Source: JAGMXM01 sp964458325 (GTDB lineage: Bacteria; Verrucomicrobiota; Verrucomicrobiia; Limisphaerales; UBA1319). Taken from it: a stretch of DNA of 64,000 nucleotides. The notes under the pieces were generated by a model, which did not search any database, had not been told where the DNA came from, and saw nothing but the letters and a program-made list of their open reading frames with translations. Both the position numbers and the translations under genes were made by a program. Positions 18,328 to 28,000 of the stretch are shown here, in pieces (within the stretch, counting starts at the first letter, position 1; every line of letters begins with the position of its first letter). The DNA lies in contig CAYWIM010000010.1 of assembly GCA_964458325.1 (NCBI GenBank), positions 1 to 64,000 on the forward strand, read 5' to 3'.

Positions 18328-18353
18328 CCCTTGTTATTGTCAATGAACAAGGG
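18328..18353. promoter_or_regulatory. Palindrome upstream of vapB, candidate operator
   Basis: CCCTTGTT-attgtcaatg-AACAAGGG has 8-bp perfect arms and a nearly palindromic centre (ATTGtcAATG). It ends five nucleotides before the vapB ATG at 18323 and covers the AAGGG ribosome-binding site on the minus strand. AbrB-type antitoxins with their toxins usually bind such sites to repress themselves. A TTGACA lies inside it, but no -10 at proper spacing fits the start, so I do not call the promoter. Confidence 0.55.
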
Positions 18354-18388
18354 ACATCCGGTAGCGAAATCCAACCTTTGGCCGATGA

Positions 18389-18559
18389 GTCAGCCGGCGA
18401 GTCGCGAAGTATCTGCAGGGTCAGCCCTGCCCTCACTGCGAGCCGGCGGCCGATTCGCCCGGATGGCTGGTTCGCATCGATGTGGACGGCAAACGCACAC
18501 TGGGCCGCTTCGTCAACCGCCAGTTCAAGGCCGTGAAGTCGAAGCGGCCCAGGCAATGA
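18389..18559 (+). pseudogene. C-terminal fragment of the gene upstream of the zeta-toxin-like gene
   Basis: An open frame of 56 codons ends WLVRIDVDGKRTLGRF followed by VNRQFKAVKSKRPRQ and TGA. That stop overlaps the ATG of the zeta-like gene (ATGA), as expected for the small partner gene often found before such kinases. No start codon or N-terminal part is present. Identification as an antitoxin partner is by position only. Confidence 0.4.
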
Positions 18560-18777
18560 GCCTGCCGCTGGATCGGCGCCCGATCATCGTGGCGCTGGCG
18601 GGGCCCAACGGCGCGGGCAAAACCATCTTTTACCATGCGCATCTCGAGGCCGCGGGCCTGCGCTTCGTGAACGCCGACCTCCTGGCCCGCGCACTCGGCC
18701 TCGATCCCTACACCGCCGCGGGAGTAGCCGGCGCAGTCCGGCAAGAGCGGGTCAGCGCGCGAGATGCGGCCGGATGA
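18556..18777 (+). pseudogene. Truncated zeta-toxin-like P-loop kinase
   Basis: MSLPLDRRPIIVALAGPNGA and GKTIFYHAHL begin a zeta-type kinase: GPNGAGKT is the Walker A loop (about 17-23) and GLRFVNADLLAR the next conserved strand with the N-A-D motif. After about 65 residues the sequence becomes the antisense 3' end of the neighbouring TolB-SGNH gene and stops. Full-length members have about 190-200 residues, so two thirds are missing and the protein cannot be active. Confidence 0.7.
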
Positions 18778-20902
18778 TTTGGGTCCAGGCGGCGTAGCCG
18801 TCGCGGTTGAGGTGGAGGCCGTCGGCGAGGAGCCAGTCGCGCCGGGGTTTGGCGTCGGGGCCGAGCGATGGGTTGAAGGTGTCGATGTAGAGGAGCCGCG
18901 GATCGCGGGCGCAGCGGGCCTGGACGAGGTCGTTGGCCTGGCGGATCTTGTCGATCCATGCCCAGCGGGACACGCTGGGCTTGACGGGCAGGAAGGCGAT
19001 CCGCGTGCGCGGGAGCCGCTCGTGGACGCGTCTGATGAACGTCTCGAAATCCGCCAGCACGCGCGCGGGATCGCGGTGCTGAGCCAGGTCGTTGTCGCCC
19101 GCATAAAAGACGATCTGGCGCGGCTCGAACGGGAACACGATCCGATCCACGAAATAGGTGTTGTCGGCAATGATGGAGCCGCCGAACCCGCGCGCGACGA
19201 CCGGGTAGCCGGCAAAGTCCTGCTCGATGGTTTTCCAGAGGCGGATGGTGGAGCTGCCGACGAACAGGATGCCGCCTTTGGGGCAGCCGCGGGCGTGATC
19301 CTGGCTCTCGTATTCCCGGATGACGGCCTCCCACTGATTCCGCTGGGCGAGGGCGCGGGCGGTGTCGGGATGATAGCTCATGAAGGCCACCTCCCGGCTG
19401 TCGGGCGACCAGGAGGGGACGTTGATGGCGCCTTGCCCGCCGTGGAGCCGGGCGAGGACGACGGGCTCGCCGCCTGAAGCGGGCATTTTGCGGATTCGGA
19501 CCGGCTGATGGGCAGGGTGGCCCTTGACGCCGGGCTCATAGGAAAGGAACGCGAGCCATCGGCCGTCGGGCGAAGGGTGGGGGAACCAGTCGTTATCGTC
19601 GCTCGAGGTCAGCGCTCGAGGATTGGCGCCATCGGCGTTCATCTGCCAGATCCGCATGGGGCCGCCGCGCTCGGAGTTGAAATAGATCGTGCGTCCGTCG
19701 GGCGAGTATTCGGGTCCATCGTCGAGGCCGGGGGCGTCGGTCAGCCGTCTTTCGACGCCGCCATCGATCGCGATGGTGTAGACGTCGAACTCGCCGTTTC
19801 GGTCGGCGCAATAGGTGATGGATTTCCCGTCGGGCGACCAGCCGTGCCAGTAGGAAGGCCCCTGGGGAGTGATGAGACGGGGCAGGCCGCCGGTGATGGG
19901 CAGCGTGTAGATGAGCGATTGGCCGGTCTGGGATTGGTCGCTGATGGCCAGGAGCTTGCCGTCGGGCGAGATCCCGTGGTCGTTGTTGCAGCGGGTGGCG
20001 AAGCCGGTGTCGATGATCTCGGGCTCGATAGCATCGCGATCGAGCCGGTAGATTCGGCCGCTGCTGTTCCAGACGAAGAACCGGCCGTCGGGCGACCAGT
20101 TGGGCGCTTCCATGTGATTGGTGGCATGGTAGATGACGCGCCGGTCCATGGATGCAATGGGGACCACTTCGAGCACGCTGCGAAGCCGTGTCGGATCCGG
20201 GGCATGGTAAGGCTGCGGCGAGAGCTGGACGCGGCGGAAGGTGACGGGCTCGCGCCGGGCGCCGTCGTGCGAGCAGACCACCAGGCCCGCCAGAAGCGAA
20301 TCGGGCATCGCGAGCTGGATCGCGCAACCGGAGGGTTTCCAGAGGCCGTTGGTTCCGACGAACGAGAGCGAGAAGAACGAGCCCCACCGTTCGAGCCGCA
20401 GCTGGCGCGCCCCGCGGTCGCGGGCCTGGATCTCGCGGGTGGGACCGCCGGCCGTCTCTCGGAACTGCAGGGAGACCAAGCCGTCCCCGTGCAGCACGGC
20501 ATCCACGTAAGGCGATCCCGGCTCGAGGTTCTGACGCAGCATAAGGCCGGCTTTGCGATGCGAGTTGCCGCCGGGTTCATCGAATACGATGTCCGCCGCC
20601 AGGACCAGGTCGCCGGCGATCTCTTTCCATGCGAAATATCCGGCATCGGCGGCAAACCAGAGGTTGGATCCGCCGCCGGTCACGTGGTAGATCCAGCGGT
20701 CCGGATCGAACCGTGCTTCGCCCGCGGGTTCGGCGGCGCCGAGATCGCCGTGGTTTTCAAAAATGCCCAGCGATTCGGCGCATGCAGGCGCAATCGAGGC
20801 TGACCAGATGCCGAGGATGGCCGCAGCAGTCCAAAGGGTGGCCAATGACGGTCGACGAAGCGCTGCAAGCGCACGATGCGCGGATGGAATATTTGTTTGC
20901 AT
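18752..20902 (-). CDS. Secreted TolB-type beta-propeller fused to an SGNH/GDSL hydrolase
   Basis: 716 residues from MQTNIPSAHRALAALRRPSL with a signal peptide ending near ACAE. Residues ~45-220 form a beta-sandwich with DPDRWIYHVTGGGSNLWF and KAGLMLRQNLEPGS, similar to regions before propeller repeats. Residues ~240-520 have repeated PD40 blades: APNWSPDGRFFVWNSSG, HGISPDGKLLAISD, GWSPDGKSITYCAD, EYSPDGRTIYFNSE, PHPSPDGRWLAFLS. The last ~180 residues are an SGNH hydrolase: ILFVGSSTIRLW (nucleophile serine), VVARGFGGSIIADN, YAGDNDLA and DGLHLN with the D..H pair. It may deacetylate or de-esterify carbohydrate while the propeller holds the polymer. The beta-helix protein at 20943 lies 40 nt upstream on the same strand. 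Confidence 0.88.
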   Translation of the reverse strand: MQTNIPSAHRALAALRRPSLATLWTAAAILGIWSASIAPACAESLGIFENHGDLGAAEPAGEARFDPDRWIYHVTGGGSNLWFAADAGYFAWKEIAGDLVLAADIVFDEPGGNSHRKAGLMLRQNLEPGSPYVDAVLHGDGLVSLQFRETAGGPTREIQARDRGARQLRLERWGSFFSLSFVGTNGLWKPSGCAIQLAMPDSLLAGLVVCSHDGARREPVTFRRVQLSPQPYHAPDPTRLRSVLEVVPIASMDRRVIYHATNHMEAPNWSPDGRFFVWNSSGRIYRLDRDAIEPEIIDTGFATRCNNDHGISPDGKLLAISDQSQTGQSLIYTLPITGGLPRLITPQGPSYWHGWSPDGKSITYCADRNGEFDVYTIAIDGGVERRLTDAPGLDDGPEYSPDGRTIYFNSERGGPMRIWQMNADGANPRALTSSDDNDWFPHPSPDGRWLAFLSYEPGVKGHPAHQPVRIRKMPASGGEPVVLARLHGGQGAINVPSWSPDSREVAFMSYHPDTARALAQRNQWEAVIREYESQDHARGCPKGGILFVGSSTIRLWKTIEQDFAGYPVVARGFGGSIIADNTYFVDRIVFPFEPRQIVFYAGDNDLAQHRDPARVLADFETFIRRVHERLPRTRIAFLPVKPSVSRWAWIDKIRQANDLVQARCARDPRLLYIDTFNPSLGPDAKPRRDWLLADGLHLNRDGYAAWTQIIRPHLAR

Positions 20903-20942
20903 GGAATATGGAGGCGCGGATTCCAGAGAGCCCTTGGATTGC

Positions 20943-22310
20943 TTACGGTTTGGATGAGCGCCGGTCGTCCAGAGGGGTTTGGGCGTCGATCTGGTTGTTT
21001 TCGAGAACGACCGGGCCCGAGGATTCCTCGATGCGGATGCCGACCGTCTGGGTCCGGGAACCGGGCGGGCGGGTGTCGCGGATGATGTTGTTGCGGAAAA
21101 CGAGGTCGCGGGGTTCGCCCCGGATTCGGATGCCGGCGGTGTTGGTCTTGGCGCCGTTATTCTCGATGAGATTCTGCTCGAGCCGGTTTCGGTGGGGGGC
21201 CATGCCGGGAGATTCGTTCCGGAAATAGACGCCCTCCTGCTCGTTGCCGCGCACCTGATTTTCCCGGAGCAGATTATCGCTGTCCTTGTGGCCGATCGAG
21301 ATGCCGAACCGGCCGTTATTCTCGAGGATGTTGTTTTCGAAGCGCCCATGGCGCACCCGCCAGCAGAGGAACAGCCCATCCTGCGCATTGCGCCGGGCGA
21401 CGCAGCGGAGCACGACCGGCCGCTGCGATCCGCTGCCGGGATGGAGCCCGAGCGCCGCGTTGTCTTCGCTGACGCACTCCTCGAGAATCACGTCGTTCGA
21501 TTGCTGGAAACTGAAACCGTCCCCGTGGTAGTTGCGGACCGTGCACCGCTCGATGGCCGTGCCGAATCCGCGGTAGAGGTAGATGCCCGCTCCACGGCAG
21601 CCGTTGAGGCTGACGTTTTCGGACCGGTTGCCCTCGACGATGACATCCGCGATACGGGCATCCTCGATGTGCGAGCCGCTGACGATGGGGAAGACGGTTG
21701 CGGCCTGCGCATGCCGGGTCACGAGGCAATCGGCGTTCAGCGGCGCATCGATCGAAAACGTGTTGCCCGAGCGTCCAGTGATGCGGGCGACCGTGGTGTG
21801 AAAACCGCCGGCGTTGTCGTCCCAGATCGCGACGCCGTCGCCGACCTGGAATCCATCTGAGTTCACCACGGTGAACTGTTCCTCGCCGAAATCGCCGTCG
21901 AGCGCGAGGGGAGAGACGGCGGCCTTGGCCTTGCGCAGGATCGTTTGGCCGGGTGTGCCGCGGACGGTGACGCCCGAGCGCAAGTGGAGAGAATCGCGCA
22001 TGAGGAACTCGCCGGGGCCGATCTCGACGGCGCCGCCGCCCAAGCCCGCGACAAAATCGATGGCGGCCTGAAGCGCCCGATGATCGGCGCCGACGATGTC
22101 CGCGCCGGATCGGCCTACGGTCATCGCAGGGCGTTCGGCCATCTTCGAGTGCATGGCGCGCGGGAGCTGCTGTTCGTCGGGCCGCGGCGAGAAATCGCGC
22201 GGTTCGGCGGCTGCCAATGGCAGAGCGAGGAGGCAGAGCAAGGGAGCGCCCATGTGAAGGAGGGCGGGCGAGACCAGAAGATCAACCGGTATCAGAGACG
22301 TGGCTCTCAT
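20943..22310 (-). CDS. Secreted right-handed parallel beta-helix protein
   Basis: 455 residues from MRATSLIPVDLLVSPALLHM with a signal peptide ending around LPLAAAEP; an in-frame TTG at 22346 exists, but ATG 22310 is better placed. GADIVGADHRALQAAIDFVAGLGGG is the usual pectate-lyase-like cap. Below it come many short coils with N/V/I ladders: IEDARIADVIVEGNRSENV, AIERCTVRNYHGDGFSFQQS, VILEECVSEDNAALGLHPGS, RFENNILENNGRFGISIG, RNNIIRDTRPPGSRT. Family members bind or cleave polysaccharides, but no catalytic set can be named here. It probably forms a transcript with the TolB-SGNH gene downstream. Confidence 0.85.
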   Translation of the reverse strand: MRATSLIPVDLLVSPALLHMGAPLLCLLALPLAAAEPRDFSPRPDEQQLPRAMHSKMAERPAMTVGRSGADIVGADHRALQAAIDFVAGLGGGAVEIGPGEFLMRDSLHLRSGVTVRGTPGQTILRKAKAAVSPLALDGDFGEEQFTVVNSDGFQVGDGVAIWDDNAGGFHTTVARITGRSGNTFSIDAPLNADCLVTRHAQAATVFPIVSGSHIEDARIADVIVEGNRSENVSLNGCRGAGIYLYRGFGTAIERCTVRNYHGDGFSFQQSNDVILEECVSEDNAALGLHPGSGSQRPVVLRCVARRNAQDGLFLCWRVRHGRFENNILENNGRFGISIGHKDSDNLLRENQVRGNEQEGVYFRNESPGMAPHRNRLEQNLIENNGAKTNTAGIRIRGEPRDLVFRNNIIRDTRPPGSRTQTVGIRIEESSGPVVLENNQIDAQTPLDDRRSSKP

Positions 22311-22650
22311 CACGCGAATTGTGCCCGGGGGGCCGGGCGCGATCAAGCCTCTGGTTCACCGCGGAGAAGAATCTCCCGCGGAAACGCAGAGGCGCGAGAA
22401 GAGTCTTCACCACGGAGGACAGGAGAGGCAGTCAGCATGCGTCTGTCAGCCTGTCTGAGCCTCGTTGAAACGTGGATTTGAGACATGAGGCTGTGGATTT
22501 GACGCATTGGCCAAACACGCATACCACCAACGCAGCCTCCTTCTTCCGGCTCATCCAATGACTTGCGGAAGGTCATCCGATGGTGAAATGTCCAGGAAAG
22601 GGCTCGACCGGAGCCGGGCCCTTCCTTCGCCAGCGCCGGCGCAGGGAGCC
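22311..22650. other. 340-nt spacer between divergent genes with a degenerate repeat
   Basis: Holds a motif of the type ttcaccgcggag..cgcagaggcgcgag..ttcaccacggag (22365-22425), a kind of short dispersed repeat. The open frame that precedes the pseudopilin from 22507 lacks a plausible start, and translation most likely begins at 22651. No RNA gene is seen. Confidence 0.4.
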
Positions 22651-23469
22651 ATGAGAACGACCATCGAGATCCAGAGGCCGCTCGGCGGAGCGGTGCGCCC
22701 CCGGGCGCGGCCCAGAGGGTTTACGCTCATTGAGTTGCTGGTCGTGATTGCCATCATCGCCATCCTGGCTGGCATGCTCCTGCCCGCCCTGAGCAAAGCC
22801 AAGGAAAAGGCCAAGCGGATCCGGTGCCTGAGCAACGTCAAGCAGCTGGTTCTGGCGTGCATGGTCTACGCCGGAGACAACCGCGACCGGCTGCCGGACG
22901 CGACCGGGCTCAGCAGCTATTGGTGTTGGGACATGCCCTGGGCGGCCGCCGATCAGATGCTCCGGAGCGGCACGACGCGCAACGTGATGTACTGCCCGGG
23001 GTTCCCGGAGCAGAACAACGACGTGCTCTGGGACACTTACGCCCGGCCGCTCTACCGCGTCATTGGCTACGCCCTGCCGTTCAAGGGCGAAGGAGGCATG
23101 AACACCTCGATCGGCGCCAATTGGTGCGCGACCAACATCGTCGACTCCCTTGTGCCCAAAGCCATCACCTTCGGGCCCATCACCTATCCGCCCCCCTCGC
23201 CGTCCGAGCGCCCCCTCATCCCTGATGCCACCATCTCCCAGCCCCGGCAGGCGGATCCGAACAAGCGCTCCACCTATTCCTACACGGGCATCGATGGCGG
23301 CTACCGGGCCGGCACTAAGTTCCACCGCACGTCACACATCAACGGCCAGCTCCCCGCAGGTGGCAACGTCGGCATGCTCGATGGCCATGTGGTCTGGCGC
23401 AAGTTCGATCAAATGCAGCCCCGCACGGACCCCTCCGGCGCGAACGGGATCCCGGTCTATTGGTGGTGA
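22651..23469 (+). CDS. Pseudopilin-like protein with prepilin N-terminus
   Basis: 272 residues. The start ATG 22651 has GCAGGGAG immediately upstream, a good ribosome-binding site. A short basic leader (MRTTIEIQRPLGGAVRPRAR) precedes G-FTLIELLVVIAIIAILAG, the type IV prepilin signal, cut by prepilin peptidase and N-methylated at F. KAKEKAKRIRCLSNVKQL follows as the amphipathic helix. The C-terminus has an H..(x)n..MLDGHV motif of the verrucomicrobial DUF1559-like group. Members are present in large numbers in this phylum and may build a type II-secretion-like pseudopilus. A paralogue lies at 31759-32556. Confidence 0.9.
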   Translation: MRTTIEIQRPLGGAVRPRARPRGFTLIELLVVIAIIAILAGMLLPALSKAKEKAKRIRCLSNVKQLVLACMVYAGDNRDRLPDATGLSSYWCWDMPWAAADQMLRSGTTRNVMYCPGFPEQNNDVLWDTYARPLYRVIGYALPFKGEGGMNTSIGANWCATNIVDSLVPKAITFGPITYPPPSPSERPLIPDATISQPRQADPNKRSTYSYTGIDGGYRAGTKFHRTSHINGQLPAGGNVGMLDGHVVWRKFDQMQPRTDPSGANGIPVYWW

Positions 23470-23488
23470 AGGCTCGCTGGGCCTCTAT

Positions 23489-25027
23489 TCAGAAGGAGCT
23501 CGGCTGAGGCGGGGCCCACCATGCATCGAGGCGGGTGGTGAGCCTCTGGACGCGGGCGGTTTCGCTGGCGGCGAGATCGGTTTTCTCCCACGGATCGCGG
23601 AGGAGGTGGTAGAGCTCGGGCTGCGCGTTCGGGCGGTTGCGGCGATCGGGGACGATGAGTTTCCAGGGGCCATCGATGATCCAGCGGTGATGGAGGCTGC
23701 GGGTGGGGTTGTCGACGTCGGCGATGTTATGGGCGTATTGTTCGCCGAAGAGGCGGCGGCGTTGGGCGACGGCCTGAGGATCGGTGAGGTTGATGCCGGG
23801 GAGCCCCGCGGGGGCAGGGGCGGCGAGAAGAGCGGCGACCGTGGGCCAGAGATCGAGGTTGCAGGCCAGATGCTCGAGGTCCATCCGCGCCGCCACGCGG
23901 CCGGGCCAGGAGATCATGATCGGCGTGCGCACGCCGCCTTCGTAGGGGGTCAGCTTCGATCGCGGCGCGGCCCGGTTGGCCTGGTTGGGATCCTGGATCC
24001 AGCCGTTATCGGTCGTGTAGACGACGATGGTGTTGGAGCGGAGGTTGCGGCGATCGAGCTCGGCCAGCAGCTCGCCGCAAGTTCGATCGAACCATTCGAC
24101 GCATGCCCAGTAGCGGGCCGCGGGCTCGCTGGGCGCCAGAGGAAGGTAATGGTCGAGCAGGTCGGCTGGAGGTGTGTGAGGCGCATGCGGCAGCATGGGC
24201 GCATACCAGACGAAGAACGGGCGATCGCCGGCCTGATCGAGGAACTGGACGATCGGTTCGAGGCCCTCGCGTCCGATGGCCAGGCCGGTATCGCCATGCC
24301 GGCTGCCCTTGGATTCGCCCCTCGTCATGGCGTGAGTGAAGCCGGCGGTCTTGACGGGATCGCCTTCCCACCACTTGCCGGTCTCGATCGCGATGTAGCC
24401 GCGGCCGGCCAGGTCGCGGACGACGTTCGGATGTCGTTGGAAGTGGCCGATGATGGTGTCGTAATAGCGGGCGTATTTGGGATTGCCGCGGGATGCCATG
24501 GCATTGACGCCCTTGTCGGGCAGGTCGGGATCGTTGCCGGTGACGCCATGCTGATGCGGGTAGAGACCGGTGATGATGCTCGAGAGCGAGGGGCGGCAGA
24601 GAGGGACTGGCGAGTAGCCGCGCTCGAACACGAGCGATTGGCCGGCCAGCCGGTCCAGGTGCGGCGTGCGGATGTGGGGATGGCCCATGAACCCGTAGTC
24701 GCTCCATCCATGGTCATCGGAGACGATGAAGAGGACATTCGGGCGGGCCGGATCGGCTGCGTCGGCATGGAAAGCCCACAGCGACATCGCACATGCCACC
24801 CGGAGGAGCCATCCGGAAACCAGGGTAGCGACGCCAGTCCCGCCGCGTGAGGTCACGCGGCCTACAACGGCTGCGTCCGCCGCCGTGTAGGCCGGGTCAC
24901 CTGACCCGGCGTTTGGAGCCATGCCTCCAATCTCGCCGCGTGAGGTCACGCGGCCTACATTGACAGCGTTGGCCGCCGTGTAGGCCCGGTCCCCTGACCG
25001 GGTGTTTGGATCCATAATCGTCTTCAT
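23489..25027 (-). CDS. Secreted sulfatase with repeat insertion in the leader
   Basis: 512 residues of a family S1 sulfatase. ATG 25027 has GAGGTGA five nucleotides upstream, a strong ribosome-binding site that lies within the end of the GH127-GH51 gene, giving a 4-nt gap and an operon with it. NVLFIVSDDHGWSDYGFMG carries the metal-binding DD. C144-RPSL is the modified-cysteine site, with L instead of the last R of CxPSR; such CRPSL variants exist in S1 subfamilies. GEQYAHN and TTDNGWI are other conserved parts. Residues 8-65 are two in-frame copies of a 31-residue repeat (N..SGD.AYTAA.A..VGRVTSRG) encoded by palindromic DNA; a hydrophobic stretch (VATLVSGWLLRVACAMSLWA) follows. The enzyme likely removes sulfate from arabinose-rich glycan. 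Confidence 0.9.
   Translation of the reverse strand: MKTIMDPNTRSGDRAYTAANAVNVGRVTSRGEIGGMAPNAGSGDPAYTAADAAVVGRVTSRGGTGVATLVSGWLLRVACAMSLWAFHADAADPARPNVLFIVSDDHGWSDYGFMGHPHIRTPHLDRLAGQSLVFERGYSPVPLCRPSLSSIITGLYPHQHGVTGNDPDLPDKGVNAMASRGNPKYARYYDTIIGHFQRHPNVVRDLAGRGYIAIETGKWWEGDPVKTAGFTHAMTRGESKGSRHGDTGLAIGREGLEPIVQFLDQAGDRPFFVWYAPMLPHAPHTPPADLLDHYLPLAPSEPAARYWACVEWFDRTCGELLAELDRRNLRSNTIVVYTTDNGWIQDPNQANRAAPRSKLTPYEGGVRTPIMISWPGRVAARMDLEHLACNLDLWPTVAALLAAPAPAGLPGINLTDPQAVAQRRRLFGEQYAHNIADVDNPTRSLHHRWIIDGPWKLIVPDRRNRPNAQPELYHLLRDPWEKTDLAASETARVQRLTTRLDAWWAPPQPSSF
24841..25013. repeat. Two 93-bp tandem units of palindromic repeat inside a coding region
   Basis: CCGCGTGAGGTCACGCGG occurs at 24843-24860 and 24936-24953, exactly 93 nt apart. 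Each copy is followed by a second palindrome: GCCGGGTCACCTGACCCGGC (24891-24910) and CCCGGTCCCCTGACCGGG (24985-25002). The unit length is a multiple of three, so the sulfatase frame is kept. The second palindrome also occurs at 5335-5352. Confidence 0.85.
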
Positions 25028-25031
25028 ACAA

Positions 25032-28000
25032 TCACCTCGTTTCAAGAGCGAAGAGCGTGATGCTGCACGGGCCGACGGGCAAGGAGTCGGCGATGCCGGA
25101 GACGGGTTGTTCCTCGATCGCCACCTGCGGGGGCTGATCGGGGTCATTGAACGCCATGGGATCGGTGCCGGCGATCTGCCATCGCGTGCCGCGGCCGGTG
25201 AGCCGCGCGCCTTGAACGGCCAGCGGGATTCGGGCGGTGGCGAGCGAGGGGTTGACCACGCTGATCGTGAGGGTTTTGCGATCGGTGCTCCAGGCGGCCT
25301 GGGCGTCGATCGAGCCCTCGACCTGGGTGGCTGCCGGGATCTGGCCGAAATGCTGGCGATAGAGTTTCAACACCAGGCCGGTGGTTTCGAAGGCGGCGTT
25401 GCGGCGGCTGGTCTTGATGCAGCCGATGACATTGACCGTCTGCGCGTAGAAGGCCGAGTCGACGATATCGCTTTGGCGGGCGAACTCGTGGATGCCGGCG
25501 GCGATGCCGAGGGCGTCCTTGAGGAAGTAGCGTGTGCCGAGCTCGCCGAAGACGTGGGGGCCGTACCAGTAGTTCCATTCGGTCATGGCGATGCGGATGT
25601 CACGGCCTTTGAGTTCGGGGATATCGCGCCGGGCCTGGCGATGCCACTCGGCCTTGCGGCGGATCTGGTCAGGGATCTGGCGGACATGGGCGGCCAGGGA
25701 AGGCCGTTCCTGGCAGTAGAAATGCTCGGCGATGAAGTCCATATGCGAGGCGCAGCTCTTGAGCAGCCCGGCGCTCCAGTCGCCGATGTTCCCGGAGGCG
25801 ATGCAGAGGATGTTGGGGTCCACCTCGCGCATTTTATCGACCACCCAATTTTGTTTGATGACGTAATGGTTGAGCTGCATGTAGCCGAGCTGCCACGAGC
25901 CGAACATCTCGTTGCCGACGCCCCAGTACCTGACGCGGAACGGCTCGATGGCGCCGTGGTCGGCCCGCTTTCGGCCCCAGTAGGTGTCAGTCGAGCCGTT
26001 GCAGTATTCGAGCTGGGCGGCGGCCGAATAGGCATCGCCGAACCCGGTGTTGACGGTGATCCAGGGCTCGGTCCCGAGATAGCGGCAGAATCGGATGAAC
26101 TCGTGCATGCCGAAGTCGTTGTGCTCGACGCCGGTCCAGGCGGGGTTGGTGCGGGGGGGCCGGCGGTCGCGGTCGCCAACGCCGTCGCGCCAGTCATAGC
26201 CGCTGACGAAATTGCCGCCGGGCCAGCGATAGATGGGCGCCTGGAGCTCGCGGAGCAGGGCGAGCGTGTCGGCGCGCATGCCATCGATATGATTGGCGGG
26301 CATGAGCGACACGGCGCCGATCCGGGCGACGCCTTCCTTCACCGCGATTTCGAGCGACGCGCGGTCGGTGGTGGCGCCCGCCTGGAACTCGAACGGCAGA
26401 CGCCTGTATTCGGGGCCGAGACCAGCCAGCCGAAGGGTTTGGCGGTCCGAGTCTTTCTCGCCCCAGCGAAGCATCAGCTCGACGGCGGCCGGGCTGTCTC
26501 CATCGGATTTCAGCCAGGCATACCCGGTATAGGAGTGGCCGCCGGTGACGCCCAGGTCGCCTTGGCGGAGGCCGGCGCCGGATCGGACCTGGGGCGAGTG
26601 CCGTCCGACGAAGGGCTGGTTGGCGCCCATGGCGACCGATTCGGCGGGCCCGACGATCTGCCAGGGAGACGCGCCGACGACCGGGAACGCGCTGTTCTGG
26701 AGCGATCGATAGGGGGCGAACCGGGCAGTGATGGGGAAGTAGAATTTGCGGTCTTCGAGCATTTCGGCCCAGATGCCGCCATAGATGCAGCGGCCGAGGT
26801 GCTCGATGAACTGGCTGTAGATGTTGGGCGAGAGCGGCTGGCCGACCTGGGCGGCTTGGACGGTGATCCGGGACGCGGCCTGCGGGCGCCGGCTCAGCTG
26901 AACCAATTCGATGTCGTCGAACCAGGCGCGCCCCGAGGCGAGGCCCCAGCCGCCCAGGAGACAGTTGACCTGGACGGCGTCCTGGTCCTCGAGGTCGAAC
27001 TCGATATCGACGCGTGTCCAGTCGGCGGTGCCAGTGATGGCGCGCGTGGCGGCGGACGACAGGCCATGGACGTTAAGCAACGCGCCACGGCCATCGGCGG
27101 CTTTGACCTGATCCGTCCTGATCCAGCCGGCGAGCCGGTAGCGACCGAACGGTTCGACGGGAACGGTTGCGCTCCAGGAGATATCGGCGCCCGACGTCGA
27201 GGAGAGCAGGACGCTGCGCGCGCCCGTCCGGCCTTCAGCGGCGTGTTGTGCCGTGCCCTGGCCGTTCCAGCGTTCGATGTGCCAGCCGCGCGGACGGGTG
27301 TTGTCGGCATCCTCGAAGGATGGGTTGGGCGTGCGGTTGCGGCCGAGGTCGGCCGCCTCAGCGGCGGCGGATGAGCTGCCCGGGGATGCGGCGGGGGACT
27401 CCGACCGCAAGATGCGCGCGCCGAACAGGCCGCCCGCCCATTGATTGGGCTTGGCCTGGAGACGGACGGTGACGGACTCGCGGCCGCGGGTCAGGTCGAG
27501 AGGGATCGGGTAGGCGACATCGAAGAACTGGCCGGGGCGCTGGCGATCGAGCGTTTGCGTGGCGATGGTCTTGCCATCGACGAGAAGATCGAACTGGCGG
27601 TTGCCGGCGTCTTCGCCCCAATAGGTGCAGAGCAGTTCGTTGGGCCGGGCGGGGTCCACCTTCATGACGAACGAGAACCATCCGCCGTCCGTAGCATGCC
27701 GCCAGGTCCGGTCCATGAACTGGCTGGTGCTGGTCTTCTCGCCTTTGAGCTGGTGATCCCGTTCAGGCTGCATTTCGCCGATGCGCAGGACATCGACTGT
27801 GCGGGCGGCCAGTTGGAGCTCGCGCTCCTGTTCGGCGCGGATCTCGGCTTCGCGCCGGGTCCAGTCGGCGGGGGTGAACAGATCGAGGTAGACCGTGTAG
27901 CGCCGGTCGTGCAGGCGATGGAATGGCACGAGATCGATGTCGTGCGGCTTGCCCGCATTCTGGGTTCGAAAGGTCTGGGCCTCGAGCGAGACGGGCCGGA

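Noticed and set aside
18309..18360. Promoter for vapB with TTGACA
   Set aside because: The only -10-like hexamers at proper spacing fall at or after the start codons, so the pair cannot serve either start.
24841..25013. CRISPR array
   Set aside because: Only two 93-bp units that differ in sequence, with no spacer pattern and no cas genes; they are palindromic repeats inside a gene.
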